Shown: positions 41,191 through 52,138, counted from the first letter of the stretch. The stretch is 64,000 nucleotides of DNA from Salinivirgaceae bacterium (GCA_017557605.1 JAFYYJ010000064.1:1-64000), one strand, 5' to 3'. Notes: generated by a model not told the origin, from the sequence alone. Program-made: numbers and translations.

Positions 41191-43242
41191 ATGAGAAAGT
41201 TTTTGCTTGCGCTGGCCATGGTTTCCGCTCTGCCCACTGTTGCGCAATATTCCGATGATGCAGTCTTCATGACTGTTGGAAACAAGGAAGTTACGTGCGG
41301 TGAGTTTGTGCGTATCTACACAAAAAACAACACTGACGCAAAATTCGATTCGGCCTCTATTGCCGAATACTTGCCCATGTTTATCGACTACAAGCTGAAA
41401 GTGGTTGAGGCTGAGGCGCAAAAATTGGACACTGCGTCGGATTTCAGAAAAGAATTGCAAAGCTACCGCAGCCAACTCGAGAAGCCGTATCTGACCGACG
41501 AGCAAGTTGACGAAGCATTGTACCAAGAGGCCTACAAGCGCCTGCAAACCGATGTACATGCAGCGCATATATTGATAATGTGCTCGGAAGACGCAACGCC
41601 GGCCGATACTGCCAAAGCTTACAAAAAGATACAAGCTATCTACAAAAGAGCCGCTAAAGGCGAGGATTTCAGCAAGCTTGCCCGCGAGAATTCCGAAGAC
41701 CCGTCAGCCAAACGCAACAATGGCGATTTGGGCTTTTTCACTGCATTCTCAATGATTAACGACTTTGAAGAAGTGGCCTATAACACTCCTGTCGGTAACG
41801 TTTCAAAACCATTCCGCACCCGTTTCGGCTACCATATAATAAAAGTTTACGATGTCAGACCAAACCCGGGACAGGTAAAAGTGGCGCACATAATGGTCAA
41901 AGCCGCGCAGAACGTGAGCGAAGCCGAGGAACAGGCCGCCAAAGCCAAGATTGATATGATTGCCGACTCGATTGCCAATGGTGCCGACTGGATTACAATG
42001 GTCGAGCGCTATTCCGACGACCGCGGCTCGCGCCAGCGTGGAGGCGAACAGCAATGGTTCTCGACTGGCATGATGGTTTCCGAGTTCGAAGACGCCTCTT
42101 TTGCCCTGAAAAACAATGGCGACATATCGGCTCCTATCCGCACGGCCTACGGTTGGCATATCATCAAACTGATTGACAAACGACCGATTGACACTTACGA
42201 GGAGTTGCGCGAACAGATAAAACGCAGAATGTCAGGCGATGTGCGCAGCCGTAAAGCGTTAAAAGTCCTTTGCGACCGTCTGAAAAAAGAATACAATTTC
42301 AAGGAAGATAAAGCCGCATACAACGAGATTGCTGCACTTGCCGACTCCACCATTCTGCAAAAAAAATGGAGCATCGACAAGGCCACCGGCCTCAACAAAG
42401 TGCTTTTCACTTTTGCCGACTCCGTCAAACGCACACAGCAGGATTTTGCAAAAAAACTGTCGCAATCGGGTCTCGGCAGCGAGCGTAACATGTCGGTTCA
42501 CCGCCTTGTGACTACCGAGTACGAGAATCTGGTGCAGAACGCAATTATCGGATTTGAGCGCACACAACTTGAGCGCAAATACCCCGATTTCCGCTATCTG
42601 CTTCAAGAATATCACGACGGAATACTGCTCTTTGCACTGACCGACAAAGAGGTATGGACAAAAGCATCAACCAACACAGCTGGTCTTGAGCAATTCTTCG
42701 AAGCCAACAAACAGAAATACATGTGGGGCGAGCGCGCCGAAATCGCTTCTTGTACCTACAAAGGCAACGCATTTTCCGACGCCGCCAAGAAAAATGCCGA
42801 CACCAAGCTGGCTGCGGCGCTGAAGGCTGGTGTTAAAAATGCTGATTACGAGGAAAAAGCCAAAGCCGCAATGCGGAAAATCGGCACAGAGCCCGACAGT
42901 ATCGGGTTGCTTGTCAAAGTGATAAAATTCGGCATTGTTGACGGTCAGGAAACCGACGCCAATGGCAACACCGTAAATGTAAAATACTGTGACTTTTACG
43001 GGACAAAGATTAACCAAGACGCCTGGGGCAAAAACAAAACGAAGATTTGCAATATCGACGGGCGCTCATACGTCTTATATTTGGTTAAAAATGTGCCGCC
43101 AATGCCAAAAACTCTTGACGAATGCCGCGGTGCAGTTGTGTCTGAATATCAGAACGTCTTGGAAAAGAGCTGGATAGAAGGCCTGAGAGCAAAATATCCG
43201 GTCAAACTGAATAACGACATCTTTAAAACAATGATTAAATGA
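41191..43242 (+). CDS. Periplasmic peptidyl-prolyl isomerase with two parvulin domains
   Basis: 683 residues from ATG 41191, chosen because it begins directly with a signal peptide (RKFLLALAMVSALPTVAQ). A SurA-like N-terminal helical region is followed by two parvulin/PpiC domains in tandem: the first around AAHILIMCSEDATP...GFFTAF...FGYHIIKV, the second around VAHIMVKAAQNVSEA...QQWFSTGMM...YGWHIIKL. A long C-terminal part follows. It should fold or escort outer-membrane proteins. It is the first of three SurA-related genes in a row and overlaps the next by 4 bases. Confidence 0.88.
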   Translation: MRKFLLALAMVSALPTVAQYSDDAVFMTVGNKEVTCGEFVRIYTKNNTDAKFDSASIAEYLPMFIDYKLKVVEAEAQKLDTASDFRKELQSYRSQLEKPYLTDEQVDEALYQEAYKRLQTDVHAAHILIMCSEDATPADTAKAYKKIQAIYKRAAKGEDFSKLARENSEDPSAKRNNGDLGFFTAFSMINDFEEVAYNTPVGNVSKPFRTRFGYHIIKVYDVRPNPGQVKVAHIMVKAAQNVSEAEEQAAKAKIDMIADSIANGADWITMVERYSDDRGSRQRGGEQQWFSTGMMVSEFEDASFALKNNGDISAPIRTAYGWHIIKLIDKRPIDTYEELREQIKRRMSGDVRSRKALKVLCDRLKKEYNFKEDKAAYNEIAALADSTILQKKWSIDKATGLNKVLFTFADSVKRTQQDFAKKLSQSGLGSERNMSVHRLVTTEYENLVQNAIIGFERTQLERKYPDFRYLLQEYHDGILLFALTDKEVWTKASTNTAGLEQFFEANKQKYMWGERAEIASCTYKGNAFSDAAKKNADTKLAAALKAGVKNADYEEKAKAAMRKIGTEPDSIGLLVKVIKFGIVDGQETDANGNTVNVKYCDFYGTKINQDAWGKNKTKICNIDGRSYVLYLVKNVPPMPKTLDECRGAVVSEYQNVLEKSWIEGLRAKYPVKLNNDIFKTMIK

Positions 43243-44126
43243 TGCGTCGGATACTGAAAAAAGCGACCTATGCGGGACTTAAAACTTTGATAGTCTGCGC
43301 CATTTTGTCAAGCCAAAGCTGCAGCCTTCTGCACAAACCCAACGACGCCGACCCCATTATGGCCCGGACTGAACTGGGTGTGCTGACACTTTCGCAAGTC
43401 AGAGCCGTGGTGCCAAACAATATCCACGACCTCGACAGCGTACAATTTGTGCAGAGCTATGTCGACCGTTGGATTCACAACCAGCTGCTTCTGGAAAACG
43501 CCATGGAGTATGTCGACAAGGAGACGCAACGCTCGGTAAACCAAATGGTTGCCGACTATCACACCACATTGCTGGTGCACAAATACAAACAGATGTATAT
43601 TGAGGAGAAATTGGACACGGTGATACCCGACTCGAAGATTGAGGAGCACTACTCGCAGTACGGCAACAACTTCCTACTCGACAGCGCCGCCGTGCGCACA
43701 GTTTTTGTCAAAGTGGCACCTGACTTCAAAGAGAAAAACAAGCTCCGCCGCCTTGTGCGCAGCACTAACCCCGACGACACTGAGCAGCTTGCCGCCCTCT
43801 GCGCCAATGCTCTCTATTTCGATAACGGTAACAACTGGCATTATCTCAGCACTATAACATCGATGCTGCCGCAAAACGCGATGAGCAACACGATGTCTAT
43901 GGCGCGCAACGGCCGATTCTTCGAGACACAAGACGACTCAACCCTCTACATGCTTATGTTTTGCGAGTTCCGCGATGTCAACGAGCAAGCTCCGCTTGTG
44001 TTTGCGAAGAATAAAATCCGCGAGATTCTGATAAACCACAGGAAAAACGATTTGATTAAAAATTTGGAGATTCAGGTATATATAGATGCTGTCAACAAAC
44101 AGAGATTTACGAATTATGTCAATTAA
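43239..44126 (+). CDS. PpiC/SurA-like lipoprotein without isomerase domain
   Basis: A protein of 295 residues with a lipoprotein signal (lipobox at SSQSC). It resembles the chaperone part of SurA: YVDRWIHNQLLLENAMEYVDKETQRSVNQMV, PDSKIEEHYSQYGNNFLL and a C-terminal IREILINHRKNDLIKNLEIQVYIDA helix. The parvulin domain between is missing or unrecognisable. Its ATG overlaps the stop of the previous gene and its end overlaps the start of surA, so the three are coupled. It probably anchors a chaperone function at a membrane; this is inferred. Confidence 0.75.
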   Translation: MMRRILKKATYAGLKTLIVCAILSSQSCSLLHKPNDADPIMARTELGVLTLSQVRAVVPNNIHDLDSVQFVQSYVDRWIHNQLLLENAMEYVDKETQRSVNQMVADYHTTLLVHKYKQMYIEEKLDTVIPDSKIEEHYSQYGNNFLLDSAAVRTVFVKVAPDFKEKNKLRRLVRSTNPDDTEQLAALCANALYFDNGNNWHYLSTITSMLPQNAMSNTMSMARNGRFFETQDDSTLYMLMFCEFRDVNEQAPLVFAKNKIREILINHRKNDLIKNLEIQVYIDAVNKQRFTNYVN

Positions 44127-45482
44127 TATCAAAAAAATAGGTATCGCCGTTTCAGCCTCAGCCATGCTTTTGGCATCGGCATTGACGGCCAACGCACAAG
44201 GAAAAGGAACGATTATTGATAAAATAGTGGCTGTAGTAGGCCGTCAGGCTGTCATGTTCAGCGATGTTGAGGCGCAACGGGTGCAGCTGCAAACACAAGG
44301 CTACCGCCCCACCGACGATTTGCGCTGCCAGATTCTGGAAACCATGCTCTATCAGAAACTACTTGTAAACCAAGCCATTCTCGACACTGTCGAAGTCGCC
44401 GACCGCCAAGTTGAATCCGAGCTCGACCGCCGGATAAACTACTACGTTGAACAGATAGGCAGCGAGGAGAAACTTGAGGAGTACTACAAAAAACCAATGG
44501 ACCAAATCAGAGCCGATTTCCACGATGTTATCAAGGAGCAGCTTGTGGCGCAGACCATGGAACAAACGGTTACAAGCAATGTGTCGGTTACACCGCAGGA
44601 AGTCCGCAACTACTTCAAATCAATACCTCGCGACAGCCTGCCGACCATAAACACAGAGTTCGAAATTGAGCAGCTGTCACTGCTACCGAAAATTGAGGAG
44701 ACTGAGATACTGCGCATCAAAGACCGCTTGCGCGAATTCAAAACCCGCGTGGCCAATGGCGAGAGCTTTGCAACACTGGCCGTGCTTTATTCGGAAGACC
44801 CCGGGTCGGCAATGAAGGGCGGCGAGCTTGGCTTTATGAGCCGCAGCGACCTTGTGCCGGAATTTTCGGCTGTGGCCTTCAACCTTGAGCCCAACGAGGT
44901 GTCGAAAGTGGTGAAAACCGACTACGGCTACCATATCATCCAAATGATTGAGAAGAAGGGCGAACGCATGAACTGCCGACACATTCTGCTGAAACCGGCC
45001 GTATCGTACACCGAGAAGAAAAACGCCATGGCGCGTCTCGATTCTATCCGCCAAAAAATTGTTAATGAAGAAATCACATTCAAACAAGCCTGCTGGATGT
45101 TTTCCGACGACGAGAACACCCGCATGAACGGCGGCGTTATGGTGAACCCATACACCGGCACATCGCTGTTTGAAGCCGAACACCTCGACCCCAAAATAGC
45201 AAACGCTATCCGCGGCCTGGAAGTTGGCGAGATTTCCAAACCCTTCGAGACCGAAGACGACCAAGGCCGCACCGTCTGCAAGATTGTGCTTCTCCGCTCA
45301 AAATCGAAACCGCACAAAGCTAATCTGTCGCAAGACTATCAGCACATACAGAATATGGCCACCGAAAAGAAGCGCGACAAGGTAATGGAGGAATGGGTGG
45401 AGAAAACCATAGGCTCAACCTACATCCGTATCGACGATGAGTATAAGAGCTGCAAATTCAAAAAAGATTGGATTAAGACTGA

Positions 45483-45486
<4 letters not shown>
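44116..45486 (+). CDS. surA: SurA-type periplasmic chaperone/peptidyl-prolyl isomerase
   Basis: 456 residues from ATG 44116, which gives a signal peptide ending in ANAQ; an upstream in-frame ATG at 44086 would add ten residues. The SurA layout is seen: N-terminal IIDKIVAVVGRQAVMFSDVEAQ, the helical arm with LDRRINYYVEQIGSEEKLEEYY, then two parvulin domains (FKTRVANGESFATLAVLYSEDPG...GYHIIQMIEKKGE, and CRHILLKPAVSYTEKKNAMARL...GGVMV). It brings beta-barrel proteins to the outer-membrane assembly machine. Its stop overlaps the start of the MoxR gene. Confidence 0.92.
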
Positions 45487-46466
<980 letters not shown>

Positions 46467-46475
46467 TTATCAGCA

Positions 46476-48110
46476 ATGCGGCGTCTCCTAAAAATATTGT
46501 TGCTAATAGCGGCTGTGGTTACCGCCAGTCAGAGTTTTGCGCAGCGCAAGACAAAAGTGGAGCTTGTCCGCGCAAGAGCGATAAAATCCGACGCACACTT
46601 GTTCAACGGCGCCCGCCGCCTGATTGGCGACGTCTGCTTCAAACAGGACAGCGCCATAATGGAGTGCGACAGCGCGCATTTCTACTCCGACAAGAACCGT
46701 TTCGACGCCTTCGGGCACGTGCACCTCTACAAACTGAACGACACCACCATTGATGTCCGCGCCGACTTCCTGCGCCACGACGGCGACCAGAAAATGGCCC
46801 GTTTCCGACACAATGTCGTGCTTCGCGACAGCTCAATTGTGCTGACAACCGACTCTCTTGACTATAATCTGCACGAAGATATCGGCTCATACGAGCACAA
46901 CGGCAAAATAGTCGACAGCCTTACGGTGCTGACAAGCCTTAAAGGTTTCTACTTCCACCGCCAGCATGAGGTTTACTTTTGGAAAGATGTAGTTATCGAC
47001 CATAACAACAAAGAATATCAAATGTTTACCGACACTCTCAGGTACGGCACCGTCAGCAAGATAATCCACTTTTTCGGCCCGACCGAGTTCTACAACGACA
47101 CCAACTATATGTATGCGCGCTATGGCTGGTACAACACCGTCACCGAAAAATCGATGTTCAAATACGACGCCTTGTTCCGCAACCCGAAGCAGACAATCAC
47201 CTGCGACAGCATGTCGTTCAGCCGGCTTAGCGAGAGCGGCGCGGCCTACTCCAACGTGGTGGCCGTCGATACAACGCAGGATATTATGGCCACAGGCGAT
47301 TATGTCGAGATACACAAAGAGCCTGAGTTGCTGACAATTACCAAGAAAGCGCGGCTCATCTACATCTTCAACGGCGACTCGCTATATCTGCATGCCGACA
47401 CGCTCAAAGTCTGCCGCGACACATCGGGGCTGTTCCGCACATTCCGCGCCTATTGGCATGTGCGCGCCTATCGGAAAGATTTGCAACTGCAAACCGACTC
47501 TATCTACTTTTCGATGCAAGACAGCATAGCCCGATTCTACGGCAATCCCGTATTCTGGGTGCAGGGCAACCAAATCACATCAGAATACATCGAGGCCTTT
47601 ATAAAGAACAAAACTCTCAGCAAATTCATTCTTTACGACAACGGAATGATTGTCTCGCCGTTAGACAGCATCCATTTCAACCAGGTAAAGGGTATGCAAA
47701 TGGTTGGTTATATGAGAAATAACGATTTATACAAAGTCGATGTTTTTAAACGCAGCCAGACGCTCTATTTCCCAGTCGACGGCGATGAAATAATCGGCAT
47801 GAACAAAGGCGAGAGCACCGACATGACCATATATGTGAAAAACCGGCAAGTAAAGCATATTGTATACCGCTCGTCGCCCAAGTCAAATATCTATCCACTT
47901 GACAATGTTACCATTAGTGACTCTCGGCTGCATGGCTTTTCGTGGCTCGAATCGGTGCGGCCCAAAAGCCCCGATGAGATTTTTATTTGGAAAGATGTGG
48001 AAAAGACCAGCAAACACAGCAACAGAATTGTCGCGCCTGCTGAAACCGAAAGCGATAAAACCGCCAAAAAGCCTCTGCCACCGATGCAAAACCCCAATCG
48101 GCGCAAGTAA
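46476..48110 (+). CDS. OstA/LptA-like periplasmic lipopolysaccharide transport protein
   Basis: A protein of 544 residues with signal peptide LLKILLLIAAVVTASQSFAQ. The body is a run of OstA-like beta-jellyroll repeats: SDAHLFNGARRLIGDVCFKQD, CDSAHFYSDKNRFDAFGHVHLY, FRHNVVLRDSSIVLTTDSLDY and MFTDTLRYGTVSKIIHFFGPT. It is much longer than E. coli LptA (about 185) and matches the long Bacteroidetes form. It would bridge inner and outer membranes for lipopolysaccharide. C-terminus is Pro/Lys-rich. Last gene of the operon. Confidence 0.85.
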   Translation: MRRLLKILLLIAAVVTASQSFAQRKTKVELVRARAIKSDAHLFNGARRLIGDVCFKQDSAIMECDSAHFYSDKNRFDAFGHVHLYKLNDTTIDVRADFLRHDGDQKMARFRHNVVLRDSSIVLTTDSLDYNLHEDIGSYEHNGKIVDSLTVLTSLKGFYFHRQHEVYFWKDVVIDHNNKEYQMFTDTLRYGTVSKIIHFFGPTEFYNDTNYMYARYGWYNTVTEKSMFKYDALFRNPKQTITCDSMSFSRLSESGAAYSNVVAVDTTQDIMATGDYVEIHKEPELLTITKKARLIYIFNGDSLYLHADTLKVCRDTSGLFRTFRAYWHVRAYRKDLQLQTDSIYFSMQDSIARFYGNPVFWVQGNQITSEYIEAFIKNKTLSKFILYDNGMIVSPLDSIHFNQVKGMQMVGYMRNNDLYKVDVFKRSQTLYFPVDGDEIIGMNKGESTDMTIYVKNRQVKHIVYRSSPKSNIYPLDNVTISDSRLHGFSWLESVRPKSPDEIFIWKDVEKTSKHSNRIVAPAETESDKTAKKPLPPMQNPNRRK

Positions 48111-48249
48111 AACCAATGGTGTTTTCGACAGCCCAATGCTGATTAATGCGAACTGAAAACATATACAAGAGGCTTCAAACCGCTTCTTTTTCACCACAAC
48201 ACACTGATTAGCAATTAACTACAAAAGCAAACTTTTTTATTAGGCCATG

Positions 48250-48279
48250 TTGTGCAGAATGAACTTTTTTCTACTTTTG
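48250..48279 (+). promoter_or_regulatory. Promoter of tRNA-Ser
   Basis: TTG at 48250-48252 and TACTTTTG at 48272-48279 (exact TAnnTTTG) with a 19-base spacer. The transcript would start almost at the tRNA 5' end. Confidence 0.65.
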
Positions 48280-48284
48280 TCGCC

Positions 48285-48373
<89 letters not shown>

Positions 48374-48393
48374 AGAGAGAATCTAAAAAGACA

Positions 48394-48427
48394 AAAGCCT
48401 TGACTTATAACAAGTTGAGGCTTTTTA
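48394..48427 (+). terminator. Terminator after tRNA-Ser
   Basis: AAAGCCTTGACTT and AAGTTGAGGCTTT form a 13-pair stem with an ATAAC loop, followed by TT-AGTTTTT. Confidence 0.8.
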
Positions 48428-48530
48428 GTTTTTGGGGATTGAGGGAAATTTGGACATTTTTTGTTCCAAATTTGCGACTGAACAGTTTTTAAAAGTGCGA
48501 CTGCTACAATCAGTTACTATCTTTCCACAA

Positions 48531-48570
48531 AAAAATCGGTTTTACACCAATATGTGTAAAACCGATTTTT
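48531..48570. terminator. Strong bidirectional terminator
   Basis: A perfect 17-pair stem (AAAAATCGGTTTTACAC and its complement) around a six-base loop, A-run before and T-run after. It ends the minus-strand glmM-ruvX-def unit, 47 bases past the def stop. The bases 48428-48530 hold nothing else I recognise. Confidence 0.88.
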
Positions 48571-48616
48571 AATCCGAATCTTCAATCCTTTGTCAATGCG
48601 AGGAACAAAGAACTGA

Positions 48617-49174
48617 CTATTTATTATTCAAAATCTTATAGCGTGCCGATGCTTTACCCTTAACCATTGCGTTCAGCTTGCCACCAAGCAGACGACGACG
48701 AATGGGCGAAATGTGGTCAGTGAAGACCTTTCCATCAAGATGGTCCAATTCGTGCTGTGAGATGCGAGCGCGCATACCGTCCCACACTTCATGATGCTCA
48801 ACAAAATCCTCGTCAAGATAGCGGATTTCGACCTTGTCGGGGCGCCAAACATCCTCGCTGATGCCAGGCAGACTCAAGCACCCTTCGTTGAACTTAACTT
48901 CCTCATCTGTCGGAAAATCCAAGATTTCGGGGTTGATGAGAGTGCGTTTGAAATCCTTGCAGGCTGGCTCGTCCTCGGCAAACGGCGTAGCGTCGATAAT
49001 CACAAGCCGCAGGCTCTGCCCCACTTGCGGGGCGGCCAAACCAACACCCTCTGCTGCGGCCAATGTGTCGTACATATTGGCAATCAACTCTTTAAGACCA
49101 GGAGTCTCTTTTGTTACCAACTGCGCCTTCTTGCGCAGAATCGGGTTGCCGTAAACTGTTATCGGTAGTATCAT
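48617..49174 (-). CDS. def: Peptide deformylase
   Basis: A metalloenzyme of 185 residues that removes formyl from new proteins. All three family motifs are present: GVGLAAPQVG (motif 1), EGCLSLPG with the metal-binding Cys (motif 2) and QHELDHLDG with HExxH (motif 3). Its ATG lies inside the end of ruvX (4-base overlap), so the two are translationally coupled. The length is usual. Confidence 0.97.
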   Translation of the reverse strand: MILPITVYGNPILRKKAQLVTKETPGLKELIANMYDTLAAAEGVGLAAPQVGQSLRLVIIDATPFAEDEPACKDFKRTLINPEILDFPTDEEVKFNEGCLSLPGISEDVWRPDKVEIRYLDEDFVEHHEVWDGMRARISQHELDHLDGKVFTDHISPIRRRLLGGKLNAMVKGKASARYKILNNK

Positions 49175-49590
49175 TTTCGTTGTTTTTGTTCCATATACGA
49201 TTGCAGGATAATTGTAGCGCTCACGGTGTCAATCAATGCTTTATCCTGCCTTTGTTTCTTTTTCAGACCGCCGTCAATCATTGCCTGAAAGGCGATTTTC
49301 GACGTGAATCGCTCATCAATCATCTCGACCGGAGTGTTGGTGAATTCTTTCTTCAATTTTTCAACAAACGGTTTAATATATTGCATTGATTCCGAATCCG
49401 TTGCATCCATTTGTTTGGCGTGGCCGACCACGAAAGTGTCAACCTGCTCCTTTTGCACGTACTGCTTCAGAAAATTCATCAATTCGGCTGTGGGCACGGT
49501 TTGCAGACCTGTGGCAATAATTTGCATCACATCGGTGACGGCAACTCCGCAGCGCTTGCGGCCATAATCGATAGCAAGTATGCGTCCCAA
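49171..49590 (-). CDS. ruvX: Putative pre-16S rRNA nuclease / Holliday junction resolvase RuvX
   Basis: A YqgF/RuvX RNase H-fold protein of 139 residues. It shows GRILAIDYGRKRCGVAVTD (first acidic residue), FVVGHAKQMDATDS, EMIDERFTSKIA (second) and DKALIDTVSATIILQSYM (third). In E. coli YqgF trims the 5' end of pre-16S rRNA. It starts directly after the glmM stop with no gap and overlaps def. Confidence 0.95.
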   Translation of the reverse strand: MGRILAIDYGRKRCGVAVTDVMQIIATGLQTVPTAELMNFLKQYVQKEQVDTFVVGHAKQMDATDSESMQYIKPFVEKLKKEFTNTPVEMIDERFTSKIAFQAMIDGGLKKKQRQDKALIDTVSATIILQSYMEQKQRK

Positions 49591-50985
49591 TCAGATTCCA
49601 GCTATTTGCTTGATTTCCGACATTATACGTTGCGCCAGCGCATCGGCGGCCTGCTCACTCTTGCTTTCAGCGTAGATGCGGATAATAGGCTCGGTGTTCG
49701 ATTTGCGCAGGTGAACCCACTCCGTTGGGAAGTCGATTTTAACACCATCTATATCGTTAACACGCTCATTTGCATAACGTTTCTTCATCTCGGCCAACAC
49801 TGCATCGACATTGACTGCCGGTGTAAGCTGAATCTTGTTTTTCGAGATGTAATATGCCGGATATTTAGCGCGCAGTTCTGATGTTTTGCATTGGCTTTTA
49901 GCAAGATGTGTCAGGAACAAGGCAATGCCCACCAGTGCGTCGCGGCCATAATGCAATTCGGGATAAATAACTCCGCCATTGCCCTCGCCACCGATTATCG
50001 CATTGGTTTCCTTCATTTTGGCAACCACATTCACTTCACCCACTGCGGCAGGCGAATACGAGCCTCCATGTTGCTCAGTAACAACACTCAATGCTCTTGT
50101 ACTCGACAAGTTAGACACCGTGTTGCCCGATTTTACACTCAGAATATAATCGGCCACCGACACCAGCGTGTACTCCTCGCCAAACATCGAGCCGTCCTCG
50201 CAGACAATGGCCAGGCGGTCGACATCGGGGTCAACAACAAAGCCCACATCGGCCTTGTACTCGCGCATGGCAGCCGAAATCTGTCCCAGATTCTCAGGCA
50301 GCGGCTCCGGTGTATGGGCAAAATCGCCATGAGGCTCAGTGTTCAAGCCGACAATGTGCTTCACGCCAAGCGCGCGCAGCAAATCGGGGATTATCAGTCC
50401 GCCGACAGAGTTTATCGAGTCGAACACAACCTTGAAATTAGCTTTCTTTATCAGTGCCACATCGACTAAACGCAAAGCCAAAATCTGCTGTATATGCTTG
50501 TAAGCGAAATTGTTATCTTGCGTTATGGTTCCCAGAAACTCGACAGGTGCAAATGTGTATTGTCCTTTTTCAGCTATCTCGAGGACACGGTTTCCTTCGG
50601 CGGCGCTCAAAAATTCGCCGTTCATATTCAGCAATTTAAGCGCGTTCCATTGCTTCGGGTTGTGGCTTGCCGTCAGAATCAGACCGCCGTTGGCCTCATA
50701 GTCGATAACCGCAAGCTCTGTCGACGGCGTGGTTGCCAGCCCCAAGTCGATGACATCGGCGCCCATGCTCATCAGCGTTCCAAGCACAAGGTGCGACACC
50801 ATTGCGCCCGAAATGCGCGCATCGCGCCCAACAACAATGCGGAGACGCGTCCCCGGCTCATTCTGTTCCTTGACCCACTGTGTGTAGGCCGCTGTAAATT
50901 TCACAATATCAATAGGACTCAGGCCTTCGCCCTCCTTGTCGCCTATTGTTCCACGTATTCCTGATATCGATTTAATTAGGCTCAT
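49591..50985 (-). CDS. glmM: Phosphoglucosamine mutase (phosphohexomutase family)
   Basis: An alpha-D-phosphohexomutase of 464 residues. The opening SISGIRGTIGDKEGEGLSP, the phosphoserine loop LILTASHNPKQWNALKLL, the metal loop VGFVVDPDVDRLAIV, the sugar loop IGGEGNGGVIYP and the phosphate-binding RKSNTEPIIRIYAE are all seen. It converts glucosamine-6-phosphate to the 1-phosphate for cell-wall precursors. The match could also cover a phosphomannomutase, but length and motifs fit the Bacteroidetes GlmM. First gene of the unit with ruvX and def. Confidence 0.9.
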   Translation of the reverse strand: MSLIKSISGIRGTIGDKEGEGLSPIDIVKFTAAYTQWVKEQNEPGTRLRIVVGRDARISGAMVSHLVLGTLMSMGADVIDLGLATTPSTELAVIDYEANGGLILTASHNPKQWNALKLLNMNGEFLSAAEGNRVLEIAEKGQYTFAPVEFLGTITQDNNFAYKHIQQILALRLVDVALIKKANFKVVFDSINSVGGLIIPDLLRALGVKHIVGLNTEPHGDFAHTPEPLPENLGQISAAMREYKADVGFVVDPDVDRLAIVCEDGSMFGEEYTLVSVADYILSVKSGNTVSNLSSTRALSVVTEQHGGSYSPAAVGEVNVVAKMKETNAIIGGEGNGGVIYPELHYGRDALVGIALFLTHLAKSQCKTSELRAKYPAYYISKNKIQLTPAVNVDAVLAEMKKRYANERVNDIDGVKIDFPTEWVHLRKSNTEPIIRIYAESKSEQAADALAQRIMSEIKQIAGI

Positions 50986-51005
50986 ATACCTTATATTTTA
51001 TTGTG

Positions 51006-51013
51006 CAAAAATA
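51006..51013 (-). promoter_or_regulatory. -7 box for the glmM operon
   Basis: Minus strand TATTTTTG, exact TAnnTTTG, 21 bases before the glmM start. No clear -33 box. Confidence 0.5.
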
Positions 51014-51121
51014 GTTTTTTCGACTGACATTATTATCAACCCCGAAAACAATACGAAAAGTTCGGAGACAAGAACGGCCACAAGCGCAAGTTCTGTTCCG
51101 CCTCAAACCGATATCTTGCTG

Positions 51122-51598
51122 TCAGTTAATAAGTTCGACAACAAAATAATAAGACATCAAACCAGAAACCATAAGTTTGACAACAACGCCCGTCAGAATG
51201 CCAATGAAGGAGCCCAATGCGGCATACAACGCCTTGTCAGTCGTCTGATTGCCTGTGTACTCGCCGATGAATGCGCCGATAAGCGGAAACAGAATGATGC
51301 ACACCGGCCCGAAAAACATCCCGACAACAACACCAATAGTTGCGCCCCAAGTGCCGCGTTTGGTGCCTCCGAATTTTTTAGTGCCCCACGCCGGCACCAC
51401 ATAGTCGAGAGCCGTGACTGCTGCGGCAAGCACCGCCATCACCACCAAGAATGTGGTTGAAAAATAGCCCCAACGTGTGAATTGCAGCATCAGCAAGGCA
51501 AGAAAGCTAATGGGAGGGCCTGGCAACACCGGCAGAAAACAGCCTATAATGCCTATCAAAACCAACGCTATTCCGAGTGTGAGAAGAATGTAATCCAT
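51122..51598 (-). CDS. DUF456 membrane protein
   Basis: A membrane protein of 158 residues with about four helices and the DUF456 pattern: IGCFLPVLPGPPISFLALL near the N-terminus, the central VPAWGTKKFGGTKRGTWGATIG and a Gly-rich IGAFIGEYTGN glycine-zipper region. Function is unknown. It stands alone between the tRNA-Lys terminator and glmM. Confidence 0.88.
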   Translation of the reverse strand: MDYILLTLGIALVLIGIIGCFLPVLPGPPISFLALLMLQFTRWGYFSTTFLVVMAVLAAAVTALDYVVPAWGTKKFGGTKRGTWGATIGVVVGMFFGPVCIILFPLIGAFIGEYTGNQTTDKALYAALGSFIGILTGVVVKLMVSGLMSYYFVVELIN

Positions 51599-51673
51599 AT
51601 CAAGTTTTCTAAAACGACCTTAAAAATACACTTTGGATTGGTATTGTTGACAATGATTTCGGAAATTATAGGC

Positions 51674-51703
51674 AAAAAAAATCCTCCAACTTCTGATTGG
51701 AGG
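51674..51703 (-). terminator. Terminator after tRNA-Lys
   Basis: On the minus strand CCTCCAA and TTGGAGG around a seven-base loop, followed by an eight-T run. Confidence 0.85.
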
Positions 51704-51717
51704 ACTCTTGAATCTTG

Positions 51718-51790
51718 TGAACCAGCTGGGGCTCGAACCCAGGACCCCATCCTTAAAAGGGATGTGCTCTACCTGCTGAGCTACTGATTC
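51718..51790 (-). tRNA. tRNA-Lys (TTT anticodon)
   Basis: A 73-base cloverleaf on the minus strand. Acceptor GAATCAG pairs with CTGGTTC, anticodon loop CT-TTT-AA sits in an ATCC/GGAT stem, and the T arm has GGTTCGAGCCC. CCA is not encoded. Confidence 0.96.
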
Positions 51791-51813
51791 AGTGCCTTTC
51801 TGAAAAAGCGTTG

Positions 51814-51844
51814 CAAAAGTATACCTAATATTTGTTTTTTGCAA
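51814..51844 (-). promoter_or_regulatory. Promoter of tRNA-Lys
   Basis: Minus strand TACTTTTG at 51814-51821 (exact TAnnTTTG) and TTG at 51842-51844, 20-base spacer. Confidence 0.6.
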
Positions 51845-51953
51845 GCAGACATATTTTTTTTTCAGAAAAATCGTTCCAAACGGCTCTTCAACTTGATTTT
51901 CACACACTAAAACCACGACCCGAAAAAATCTTTTGTTTTTTTTCACACCACTC

Positions 51954-51983
51954 TTGCACGAAAGAAAAATTGCCGTACATTTG
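51954..51983 (+). promoter_or_regulatory. Promoter of tRNA-Val
   Basis: TTG at 51954-51956 and TACATTTG at 51976-51983 (exact TAnnTTTG) with a 19-base spacer, 42 bases before the tRNA. Confidence 0.6.
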
Positions 51984-52025
51984 CATCGCTTTTGAAAAAC
52001 AAAGCAACACGTTCTTAAAAGAATC

Positions 52026-52103
52026 GGGCGCTTAGCTCAGTTGGTTCAGAGCGTCTGCCTTACAAGCAGAGGGTCGGGGGTTCGAATCCCTCAGCGCCCA
52101 CCA
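52026..52103 (+). tRNA. tRNA-Val (TAC anticodon)
   Basis: A 78-base cloverleaf including CCA. Acceptor GGGCGCT pairs with AGCGCCC, anticodon loop CT-TAC-AA in a TCTGC/GCAGA stem, T arm GGTTCGAATCC. Confidence 0.97.
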
Positions 52104-52108
52104 CAAAA

Positions 52109-52138
52109 AGCCTTACAATTGAATTGTGAGGCTTTTTT
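52109..52138 (+). terminator. Terminator after tRNA-Val
   Basis: AGCCTTACAATT and AATTGTGAGGCT pair around a very short loop and are followed by a six-T run. Confidence 0.85.
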